Of a DNA stretch of 32,965 bases, positions 26,339 to 32,965 are shown one piece after another. The position numbers and the translations under genes are program-made. Source of the stretch: Prosthecobacter debontii (GTDB taxonomy: Bacteria > Verrucomicrobiota > Verrucomicrobiia > Verrucomicrobiales > Verrucomicrobiaceae); NCBI GenBank assembly GCA_945869675.1, contig CAMBPS010000038.1, forward strand, positions 1 to 32,965, written 5' to 3'. Position 1 is the stretch's first letter, and every line of letters starts with the position of its first letter. The notes beneath the pieces are model-generated. The model was not told the origin of the DNA, ran no database searches, and worked only from the letters and a program-made list of their open reading frames with translations.

Positions 26339-28066
26339 ATGCACGTTGACAATCTCCCGCCAGAATTATTGGCCAAGCCTTGCAAACCTTGGCTAACTTG
26401 GATCATGGGAGTTCTCCTCCTCTTCGGGGTCGCCTACTGGTTTTGGGGGCCTAGCACCGTCTTCAAGGCCCGCTCCTACATCTCTAGGCATTACGCGGAA
26501 AAAGCCGAAAAGGAAATGGCTCTGAAGGACTGGACCAATGCTTATATCACGCTTTCTTTAGCCGCCAGTTGGCGCACCGATCATCCGCTCGTCTTACGGC
26601 TAACCGTCGATTTTTTGAATGCCGTGGGTGCCGATACTGAAAGCGTGCTCACAGCCTACGGCAAACTCATCACCGCTGGCGTAGCTACCGATGATGACAT
26701 CTTAAAAATGGGCAATATTTATGTCCAGCAGCTCGACATTGTCAGCAGTCTTGCTCTGCTCGAAAAGCTTAGCCCTGAGAAGCGTGGTAAACGCCAAGCC
26801 CTGGAACTCTTGGCCAACATTCAGCGAGTCCAGGGACAGGCAAAGCTGGCTGAACAGACCCTGCGACAGGCCCTCAGCATGGATAAAGACGAGCCGATGT
26901 GCCAACTCCGCTTAGCCATGCTAGATTTGCAGGCGGGTGGCTTTGCTGAAATCAAAGAACGTGCGCAAGAAGTCATTTGGACATTGTCTACAAGAAAAGA
27001 CCGAGCAGGCATGGTCGCCATCGAAACGCTGTGCAGCAGCAAGGAACTCACCAGCGCGCAGGCTGAAACCCTTTTGGCCCGATTGGAGGAGCACCCAGAT
27101 AAATCCCCAGCTATCCGCTACAATGCGCTGTCAGCCATACTCAAGACACAGCCTCAAAAACGCGCAGAAATCCTCAACCGCGAGGCCAACCCAGAGACCC
27201 ATCGGACTGAATCCGAATTGGCCACTCTCATGCAGTGGTTATTGCGCGAGCATGAGCCACAACGCGTCGTCTCCTTAAAACAAGGCAACCTATTTACTAA
27301 ATCTGCCGTCCTCATTCAACCCTACCTGCAAGCATTGGCTGACCTGCAACGCTGGAATGAACTGAACGAGACTCTGGCGCGCCCAGCAGGCCTTTCCATT
27401 TCATCGGCTTCGGCAGCCCTCTGGCGGGCCCGAGCTGCTCGTCACTTAGACGCTGCAAACCTTCGTGCCAAACAGCAACTGGACATTGTTTATGAAGCAA
27501 CGGGGCATGGCCGAGAGGGAGCGACAGCTATGGCAGCTGCCACTCTTGCTGAAGACATTGGCCTCTGGGACGTCGCCCTTCTTTTCTACGAAGGGCTGGC
27601 GAAAAACCAACCTCAATCACGCCTCCAGATGATCGAAAAAGTTCAAGAAATGGCGATCCGCGATCGTGACACGAGCGCTACCTTAAACGCCGCTCGCAGG
27701 CTGCTTGAGATCCGTCCAAACAATCGGCAATATGCAGATCGTGCCATCTACTTGCAGCTCCTTTCAGGCGATGAAGTCGAGCTTGCGGCTGAAAAAGTAG
27801 TCCATGCCGACTCAGCCGCGGCCAATCGCCTAGAGGATCATTTTGTGCGCGCTCTGGCTGCTTACCGGCTAGGTGATCTGACCAGCCTGCGCCTCCATTT
27901 GGACAAGGTTAGTGACATCAGCGCACTCACCCAAGGGCAGCGCGCGGTTCACGCAGGATTACTTTCGATCAGTGGTCGAGTTGGACCGGCCTATCAAATC
28001 GCGGAGCAGATCCCGTCGATTCTGTTACTCACAGAAGAACTGCGCTTCCTCAAACGCGCTCTTTAG
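26339..28066 (+). CDS. Membrane-anchored helical-repeat (TPR-like) protein
   Basis: 575 residues. A short cytoplasmic N-terminus (1-18) leads to one membrane helix (about 19-38, WLTWIMGVLLLFGVAYWFW). The rest is helical with TPR-like periodicity: AEKAEKEMALKDWTNAYITL, ALELLANIQRVQGQAKLAEQ, LRQALSMDKDEPMCQLRLAM, LFYEGLAKNQPQSRLQM, LNAARRLLEIRPNNRQYADR. The repeats are degenerate and I cannot count them securely. This suggests a scaffold facing the periplasm; partner unknown, but the SUMF1-domain protein 12 bases upstream is the obvious candidate. ATG at 26339. The stop lies inside the first bases of a long palindrome. Confidence 0.75.
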   Translation: MHVDNLPPELLAKPCKPWLTWIMGVLLLFGVAYWFWGPSTVFKARSYISRHYAEKAEKEMALKDWTNAYITLSLAASWRTDHPLVLRLTVDFLNAVGADTESVLTAYGKLITAGVATDDDILKMGNIYVQQLDIVSSLALLEKLSPEKRGKRQALELLANIQRVQGQAKLAEQTLRQALSMDKDEPMCQLRLAMLDLQAGGFAEIKERAQEVIWTLSTRKDRAGMVAIETLCSSKELTSAQAETLLARLEEHPDKSPAIRYNALSAILKTQPQKRAEILNREANPETHRTESELATLMQWLLREHEPQRVVSLKQGNLFTKSAVLIQPYLQALADLQRWNELNETLARPAGLSISSASAALWRARAARHLDAANLRAKQQLDIVYEATGHGREGATAMAAATLAEDIGLWDVALLFYEGLAKNQPQSRLQMIEKVQEMAIRDRDTSATLNAARRLLEIRPNNRQYADRAIYLQLLSGDEVELAAEKVVHADSAAANRLEDHFVRALAAYRLGDLTSLRLHLDKVSDISALTQGQRAVHAGLLSISGRVGPAYQIAEQIPSILLLTEELRFLKRAL

Positions 28067-28108
28067 TAGAGTAGGCAGCAGAGGCTAGCCTCTCCTGCCT
28101 ACTCTACT
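28065..28108. terminator. Long palindrome between convergent genes (bidirectional terminator?)
   Basis: Arms AGTAGAGTAGGCAG (28065-28078) and CTGCCTACTCTACT (28095-28108) pair perfectly over 14 bases; inside, after a C-C mismatch, AGAGG-CTAG-CCTCT pairs again. It fills the whole gap between the two convergent stop codons and touches both. There is no T-run on either side, so the function as an intrinsic terminator or RNA-end stabiliser is inferred. Confidence 0.7.
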
Positions 28109-28353
28109 TAGTGGGATTCATCACTTAGACCAGGCAAAGCTGGAGCTTTGTCCGCATAGCGATCCAAGCGATTCGACAGGATGAGCAAAGTCGGCGCCCA
28201 AAGCCCAACAAAGATGCCGAAGCGTTCTGCATGAGCCTTCTGCTCGGCATCTGAACTGTTCAGAAACCACCAGATCCAGATCGACAGAACAACGGAAAGT
28301 ATGCCTGCCTGGAAACAGACAGTGCTCAAAGTTCGGCAGATACGTGGATTCAT
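28108..28353 (-). CDS. Small two-helix membrane protein
   Basis: 81 residues, ATG at 28353. Two likely membrane helices (about 15-32, GILSVVLSIWIWWFL; about 46-62, FGIFVGLWAPTLLILSN) separated by a charged loop (SSDAEQKAHAER). The phrase AERFGIFVGLWAPTLLILSNRL resembles short conserved hypothetical membrane proteins seen in several phyla; no function is known to me. Convergent with the repeat-protein gene across the palindrome. Confidence 0.7.
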   Translation of the reverse strand: MNPRICRTLSTVCFQAGILSVVLSIWIWWFLNSSDAEQKAHAERFGIFVGLWAPTLLILSNRLDRYADKAPALPGLSDESH

Positions 28354-28484
28354 ATCCGCAGTCTAACCACCCGAAGGTCCGATGAACAAGCCGCAAACAA
28401 ATCATGCGGCAGGTTCACCAAAATCGGGCGCACCCAGAAAAACGTTTTTCAAGTGCCCACAGCGAGAAGCCAGGCAGCTAAAAC

Positions 28485-29390
28485 TCATTTACCCCAGGCT
28501 CTCATTAGGGCAGAAGCCATGTCAGCAGGGCTGTCAGCGACGGAGATTCCGCACTCGGCAAGAATACGCTTCTTAGCAGCGGCGGTGTCGTCTTCTCCAC
28601 CAATGATGGCACCAGCATGGCCCATACGGCGCCCAGGAGGAGCCGTAGCACCAGCAATGAAAGCTGCGATTGGCTTTTTACAGTTGTCCTTAGCCCAGCG
28701 ACCCGCTTCGACTTCAGCGTTACCGCCGATTTCGCCAATCATGATAATCGCTTCGGTCTCTGGGTCTTCATTAAACATCTTGAGGATGTCCAGATGATTG
28801 GTGCCATTGACTGGGTCACCACCGATACCGACGCAGGTGCTCTGACCATAACCACGAGTGGTCAGCTGCCAAACAGCCTCATAGGTGAGTGTGCCAGAGC
28901 GGCTAACGACGCCGACATTGCCACGTTTATGGATGTATCCTGGAGCAATGCCGATACGGCAGCCGCCATGGGATTTTTCACCCAGACCTGGAGTCACCAG
29001 ACCAGGGCAATTGGGGCCGATGAGGCGTGTCTTGCTGCCCTTCATGGCGGACTTCACACGGATCATGTCATTGATAGGGATACCTTCGGTAATGGCGACG
29101 ACAAGATCGAGACCCGCGTCGACGGCTTCCAAAATAGCATCCGCGGCAAACGGCGGCGGAACAAAAATTACACTGACTGTCGCACCTGATTCCTTGGCAG
29201 CTTGAGAAACCGTATCAAAAACTGGCACCTTATGGCTACCGTGCTCAAAATGCTGGCCACCTTTCCCTGGTGTGACACCAGCGACGAGTTGGGTGCCGTA
29301 ATCAAGAGATGCCTTAGCGTGGCGTGAACCAAAATCGCCCGTGATACCTTGGACGAGGATGCGTGTATTAATATCAACTAGGATAGCCAT
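28485..29390 (-). CDS. sucD: Succinyl-CoA synthetase, ADP/GDP-forming, alpha subunit
   Basis: 301 residues. The enzyme (with SucC) interconverts succinyl-CoA and succinate with substrate-level phosphorylation in the TCA cycle. CoA-binding fold: [20 protein letters not shown] (14-33) and GVTPGKGGQ; then [44 protein letters not shown] and the active-site loop [15 protein letters not shown] with phospho-His H258. Compared with the E. coli protein there is an insertion of about 7 residues after VTPG (LGEKSHGGC before RIGI). ATG at 29390. sucC is not beside it: the upstream neighbour queG is on the other strand, so sucD is transcribed without it here. Confidence 0.95.
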   Translation of the reverse strand: MAILVDINTRILVQGITGDFGSRHAKASLDYGTQLVAGVTPGKGGQHFEHGSHKVPVFDTVSQAAKESGATVSVIFVPPPFAADAILEAVDAGLDLVVAITEGIPINDMIRVKSAMKGSKTRLIGPNCPGLVTPGLGEKSHGGCRIGIAPGYIHKRGNVGVVSRSGTLTYEAVWQLTTRGYGQSTCVGIGGDPVNGTNHLDILKMFNEDPETEAIIMIGEIGGNAEVEAGRWAKDNCKKPIAAFIAGATAPPGRRMGHAGAIIGGEDDTAAAKKRILAECGISVADSPADMASALMRAWGK

Positions 29391-29546
29391 GTGTGGAGAT
29401 GAGGAGGGGGATTCGAATAAAAAAGCTGCCTGAGAGGCGTCCTATCATAGAAGTGACCTTCTCACCGTCAAGAAGGCAGGCAGAATCATTTTACTTCTTC
29501 AGCCAAAAGTTGCTCGGTTGAATTTCATCCAGAGTCGTTCATCGGT

Positions 29547-30578
29547 ATGCCAATGCCTGATCTAAAAACCCTGCTCATTGCCCAAGCCCTAGAACTAGGG
29601 TTTGCGGACTGTCGAATTGCAGAGGCCAAGGAGGCGCCGCACCGAGCCCTTTATGAGAAATGGGTAGCCGATGGGAAATACGGCGACATGGCCTGGATGG
29701 CGCGGAATGTTGAGCGTCGCACAGACCCACGGTTGATTCAGTCTGACGCCAAAAGTGTGATCGTCCTGGCCTTGAACTATTTTCAAGGGACCTCTCAACC
29801 TGGAATTGGCAGCTACCGGATTGCTCGTTACGCCTGGAATGAAGATTATCATGATTTGATCCTCAAAAAGCTCAAAGCTCTGGATGCTTGGATGAGCGAA
29901 CAAGGCGGGACACAGCGCTACTATGTCGACACGGGTCCCGTTCTCGAGCGCGACTTTGCCACGGAAGCGGGGCTAGGCTGGGGTGGGAAAAGCACCATGC
30001 AAATCCACCGCAAGCTGGGCACTTGGTTCTTTTTAGCAGAGCTGATCACGACTCTGGATCTGACCCCCGATCCTGCTGCCAAAGACCTGTGCGGCAAGTG
30101 CACACGCTGCATGGATGCCTGCCCGACCCAGGCCATTACCGCCCCCCACAGCATGGATGCCAGACGTTGCGTCAGCTACCTCACGATCGAAAGCAAAGGC
30201 TCCATCCCCATCGAATTCCGTCGCGCCATGGGAAATCGCATCTACGGCTGTGACGATTGCCTGACCGCCTGCCCATGGAACAAATTTGCCCAAACCTCTC
30301 ACGAAGCCGCTTTCCACGCTCGCGAATCGGTACTTGGACAAAGTTTAACGGATTTCTTAAAGTTAACCGATGAATCATTCCGCGCCCTTTTTGCCAAGAG
30401 TCCGATCAAGCGTATCAAACGCCCAGCCTTCATCCGGAATGTGTGTGTAGCGCTTGGTAATACTGGAACTGCAAACAACCTGACCGATCTGGAGCCGCTA
30501 TGCAATGACGCGAATGAGATGATCTCAGAACATGCCGCTTGGGCTGTGGCAGAAATTAAACAGCGGCTGAATCTCTGA
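29547..30578 (+). CDS. queG: Epoxyqueuosine reductase QueG
   Basis: 343 residues; the cobalamin- and iron-sulfur-dependent enzyme that reduces epoxyqueuosine in tRNA to queuosine. The N-terminal cobalamin-binding region holds GPVLERDFATEAGLGWGGKS (130-149, with the conserved Asp in LERD). Two [4Fe-4S] motifs follow: CGKCTRCMDACP (182-193) and CDDCLTACPW (235-244), plus the lone Cys in RRCVSYLTIE. The C-terminus has HEAT-like helices (RNVCVALGNTGTANNL, SEHAAWAVAEI). ATG at 29547; an ATG two codons later is possible. Length is close to that of characterised members. Confidence 0.95.
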   Translation: MPMPDLKTLLIAQALELGFADCRIAEAKEAPHRALYEKWVADGKYGDMAWMARNVERRTDPRLIQSDAKSVIVLALNYFQGTSQPGIGSYRIARYAWNEDYHDLILKKLKALDAWMSEQGGTQRYYVDTGPVLERDFATEAGLGWGGKSTMQIHRKLGTWFFLAELITTLDLTPDPAAKDLCGKCTRCMDACPTQAITAPHSMDARRCVSYLTIESKGSIPIEFRRAMGNRIYGCDDCLTACPWNKFAQTSHEAAFHARESVLGQSLTDFLKLTDESFRALFAKSPIKRIKRPAFIRNVCVALGNTGTANNLTDLEPLCNDANEMISEHAAWAVAEIKQRLNL

Positions 30579-30641
30579 CTGTTCATTTGCCACGGAAGCC
30601 AAAAGCCACAACATTTGAATCGTCCCATTGGTCCCCACACC

Positions 30642-31550
30642 ATGAAAGCTCTTTTCTTCACCTTAGTCATCTTGGGCTCCGCCTTTCTAACCTATGATTA
30701 CTTTTTCGCGCGTCCGTGGGAACGGGTGATCTTTGAAAAAACAGCTCGCCCTGTCATTGCCGCCAATCCGATACTTCCCGATCATGTCGTCGAAGATGAT
30801 GGCCTTGTGATGCAAAGTAAGCCTGCGCCAAAAGCAACTGGGGAGGACTGGAAACCTTCGATACCTGTCATTCCAACCAATGAATTCGTGCCTCCGACGA
30901 TTCCATCAGTCGAAGCTACGACCAAAAACTGGACGATGATCCCAAAGCAGGCATTCCCTAGGTTGGTGGTCTTGAAAAAAGACGTTCAGGTCAAAATGAG
31001 TGTAGGCGCATCGACTCTCCGAGCAGGTGCTACAGCCTACGCTTTAACCTCGGAAAATGGGATCTTGAGCATCGCTCCGACAGCCACATCTCCTGCCCGC
31101 GGCACCATTGCAGTTTTGGACACGGATTTTCCTGAACAGATTTTCGAAAAGTTTAAAGCTTGGAAAAGCGCTAGAATCTCGCAAGCAAAGCAAGCCTGGA
31201 TAGCAGGAAAGACAAAGGTAACGGCATCCGGTAAAGATCAAAGCACCTTAGCCAATGGTCTGGGCGTCACCTTTGGCGCTGAGGGTAAGCCTCTGCAGAA
31301 TCCCGATGGAAGCTACAATCTGTTACTAGCGGTGATTTCAGCCGGTAAAGTCAGCGATGTGGATCCCAACAAAGTCCTGCATTGGAGCGAGCCCGCGCTC
31401 AGGACAATCGATGGCAAGCCCACCTGGGTCATTGATGTGCGCTATGAAGCCAAAACGCTCTTTGGCCCCATGGAAGTGAATAGCCACGCTCAGGCGAGAG
31501 GCGGCCAATTTGTGCGCTGGATCTATGATTCAGGAGAGCCTCTCCCCTGA
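30642..31550 (+). CDS. Hypothetical protein with N-terminal membrane anchor or signal
   Basis: 302 residues from the ATG at 30642 (MKALFFTLVILGSAFLTYDY); an in-frame TTG at 30615 would add an unlikely leader. One hydrophobic N-terminal helix (about 3-18), then a Pro-rich spacer to about 80 and two likely beta-containing parts: about 93-170 (FPRLVVLKKDVQVKMSVG, GATAYALTSENGILSIAP), which recalls a small SH3-like fold, and about 205-300 (LGVTFGAEGKPLQNPDG, TWVIDVRYEAKTLFGPMEV). I recognise no family. It follows queG by 63 bases on the same strand and might share its transcript. Product probably faces the periplasm. Confidence 0.7.
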   Translation: MKALFFTLVILGSAFLTYDYFFARPWERVIFEKTARPVIAANPILPDHVVEDDGLVMQSKPAPKATGEDWKPSIPVIPTNEFVPPTIPSVEATTKNWTMIPKQAFPRLVVLKKDVQVKMSVGASTLRAGATAYALTSENGILSIAPTATSPARGTIAVLDTDFPEQIFEKFKAWKSARISQAKQAWIAGKTKVTASGKDQSTLANGLGVTFGAEGKPLQNPDGSYNLLLAVISAGKVSDVDPNKVLHWSEPALRTIDGKPTWVIDVRYEAKTLFGPMEVNSHAQARGGQFVRWIYDSGEPLP

Positions 31551-31570
31551 TCCAACCCATCCTAACCCTA

Positions 31571-31600
31571 GCATTTCAAGCATCATTCGCTTTGAAATGC
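31571..31600 (+). terminator. Hairpin after the hypothetical-protein gene
   Basis: GCATTTCAA (31571-31579) pairs with TTGAAATGC (31592-31600), 9 bases, with a 12-base loop, 20 bases after the stop. No T-run follows, so termination is only a possibility. Confidence 0.4.
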
Positions 31601-31940
31601 CGCCGACATCGGAGCTGATTTCTTCATCGTTGCGATAGGCCAAAATCAGGGTTGCCGAGAATGCCCTTTTTTGTGGCAAGAGTTCCTAGGTCCCACAGGC
31701 TGGTAGAGGCCGCAGCAGTCGGCTTAGAATTCACCATGCCAGCCATCGACGATCCGGCGACAACATCAGGTGGAGTCTGTTCAAGGTCAAAGACCATCCA
31801 ACTTACCCAAGCTAGGATTGCCGCGCTAGGCCAAGAACCAAGGTTGTTCATGGGAATCACTTCACGGGCCTCAGAAGAACCGGACGAACCTAATTCTCAC
31901 AGCTAATCATCCAAAAGATTATCTCTAGGTCTGGTCTCAA
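31601..31940. other. Stretch without a supported gene
   Basis: About 340 bases. Short open frames exist on both strands (84 codons plus, 75 codons minus from an ATG at 31851) but neither has a recognisable domain, ribosome-binding site or signal peptide. Confidence 0.4.
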
Positions 31941-32042
31941 AAAAGAACGGAATTATTAATCGTGTAAATATTCCCTTTAATTATATATAATATAACATTA
32001 ATTTTGATTTATCATATTTATCGTTATATTTAATAAAAAGCT
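31941..32042 (+). promoter_or_regulatory. AT-rich leader/promoter of the glycosylphosphotransferase gene
   Basis: Roughly 80 percent A+T by eye, in sharp contrast to the surrounding sequence. It contains a perfect TATAAT at 31986-31991 about 50 bases before the ATG; the best -35 at the right distance (TGTAAA, 31963-31968) is poor. Upstream and flanking A/T tracts could serve as UP elements or as sites for a nucleoid protein. Confidence 0.5.
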
Positions 32043-32965
32043 ATGCAGCCATCTAGCCAATCGAGCACTAACTCAGCCACCATTCGGGCCGCCATCCCTC
32101 CCGCAGGGAACCTGCTTGAAAAAATGGAAGCTAGGCGCATCTGGAGGCTTCAGAAGGATCACGCACCCCACCTTTGGGTTCTCGTTTCGATTCTTGTGGA
32201 TCTGATTTTAATCGTGCTTGCAGAGTACATCGCTTACTGGCTGAGATTTGATACTGCCTTCCGCTATTATGGAACGTGGGGAAATGTGGAACTGCAGCAA
32301 TACAGTAATCACATGCTCCTCGGCTCTCTCTCTCTACTTATTGCCATTGGCTGGCAGGGTGTTTATCACCGTAGCGTGTTATTAAGAAATCGCTGGATCG
32401 CGTCAAAAATTGCGCGAGCAGTTCTCACTTGGACCATCGGCTTCCTTTCCTTTTCATTGGCGCTAAAACTGGAGCCCTCCATTTCTCGTGTTTATGTCCT
32501 ATTGAATGGTGCCTGCGCTCTGCTTCTTCTCATAGGATGGCGTCACTTGTTCAATCTGTTTCTGCACTCCCCAGACCGCATTCAAACACTGCAGCAACGC
32601 ACTCTTTTTATAGGCTGGAATGAGGATGCAAGGCGCCTATGGCGCACCCTAAGTGCAGATACTGCCCATGCATTCAAATTGATTGGCTGGGTCGATGCAG
32701 GCATCAAAGACCAAGACTCAGAGCCAATGCCTGAGGATATTCCTTTTGTTGGTTTTGTGGAAGACATTCAACGCGTGGTTGCTAACCATGAAGTGGATAT
32801 GGTGATCGTGGCTGATCTTCCCCGCCAACAAATGATCGAGCTAGCCAATGTCTGTGAACGTGAAATGATTCAATTCAAGCTGGCCCCATCGGTCTTCCGA
32901 ATCTTTGTGTCGGGTTTATCACTCGAAACGATTGCGGGAACTCCCGTTTTAGGGGTGAACAGACT
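32043..32965 (+). CDS. Polyprenyl glycosylphosphotransferase, N-terminal part (cut by window)
   Basis: 307 codons from the ATG at 32043, still open at the window end. Starts of this family (WcaJ/WbaP/EpsE type) transfer a sugar phosphate to undecaprenyl phosphate and begin exopolysaccharide or O-antigen synthesis. Visible are four likely membrane helices (about 44-64 HLWVLVSILVDLILIVLAEY, 92-110, 126-143, 150-166) and then a Rossmann-like CoA_binding_3 region (about 185-300: RTLFIGWNEDARRLWRTL, KLIGWVDAG, VDMVIVADLPRQQMIELANV, ETIAGTPVLGVN). The catalytic bacterial sugar transferase domain lies beyond the window, so the sugar cannot be guessed. Confidence 0.88.
   Translation, partial: MQPSSQSSTNSATIRAAIPPAGNLLEKMEARRIWRLQKDHAPHLWVLVSILVDLILIVLAEYIAYWLRFDTAFRYYGTWGNVELQQYSNHMLLGSLSLLIAIGWQGVYHRSVLLRNRWIASKIARAVLTWTIGFLSFSLALKLEPSISRVYVLLNGACALLLLIGWRHLFNLFLHSPDRIQTLQQRTLFIGWNEDARRLWRTLSADTAHAFKLIGWVDAGIKDQDSEPMPEDIPFVGFVEDIQRVVANHEVDMVIVADLPRQQMIELANVCEREMIQFKLAPSVFRIFVSGLSLETIAGTPVLGVNR

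Noticed and set aside
29391..29546. CCTTCT/AGAAGG inverted repeat between sucD and queG
   Set aside because: Only six paired bases with an eight-base loop and no T-run; not distinguishable from chance.
31624..31860. Minus-strand frame of 75-78 codons
   Set aside because: No family, ribosome-binding site or signal; an overlapping plus-strand frame is equally long. Not enough support.

Overview
The window looks like a chromosomal segment of a Verrucomicrobiota bacterium, plausibly close to Prosthecobacter/Verrucomicrobium. The main evidence is a DUF1501 gene behind a very large gene that combines PSCyt1, DUF1549, DUF1553 and a LamG-like insert, a pair typical of the Planctomycetes-Verrucomicrobia group. 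Non-catalytic SUMF1-domain proteins, scarce Shine-Dalgarno sequences and moderate G+C also fit. The genus is an inference. No rRNA, tRNA or CRISPR array was seen.

Region 1 (1-8034, all minus strand) is a chemosensory operon read cheA, cheW, receptor, receptor, cheR, cheB, with cheB running off the window. cheA/cheW and cheR/cheB overlap by ATGA. The two receptors have unrelated sensor halves but signalling halves that are nearly identical in DNA, and neither has room for a normal HAMP domain. No stand-alone cheY is present. Just upstream of cheA is a broken IS3-type transposase tail.

Region 2 (8.4-17.7 kb) is tightly packed housekeeping and accessory genes: a GIY-YIG protein, hisD, a decayed mgtE magnesium-transporter pseudogene, a membrane protein with a von Willebrand A domain, signal peptidase I with a long insert, a DUF3592 membrane protein, recJ, maf with a small lipoprotein gene, and a PmtA-like methyltransferase. 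Convergent pairs abut or overlap with 0-7 bases between stop codons.

Region 3 (17.7-23.75 kb, minus) is a probable three-gene unit: a PhoD-like phosphatase, the PSCyt1/DUF1549/LamG/DUF1553 protein and the DUF1501 protein, all apparently exported. Next to it, on the plus strand, is a small exported protein with a clear rho-independent terminator.

Region 4 (24.1-28.4 kb) has a gene-poor stretch with two hairpins, then a tandem SUMF1-domain protein and a membrane-anchored repeat protein in one probable operon. A long palindrome fills the gap to a small convergent membrane-protein gene. Region 5 (28.4-32.97 kb) holds sucD without adjacent sucC, queG, a secreted or anchored protein of unknown function, a gene-free stretch ending in a very AT-rich leader, and the start of a polyprenyl glycosylphosphotransferase gene, probably the entry to an exopolysaccharide locus.
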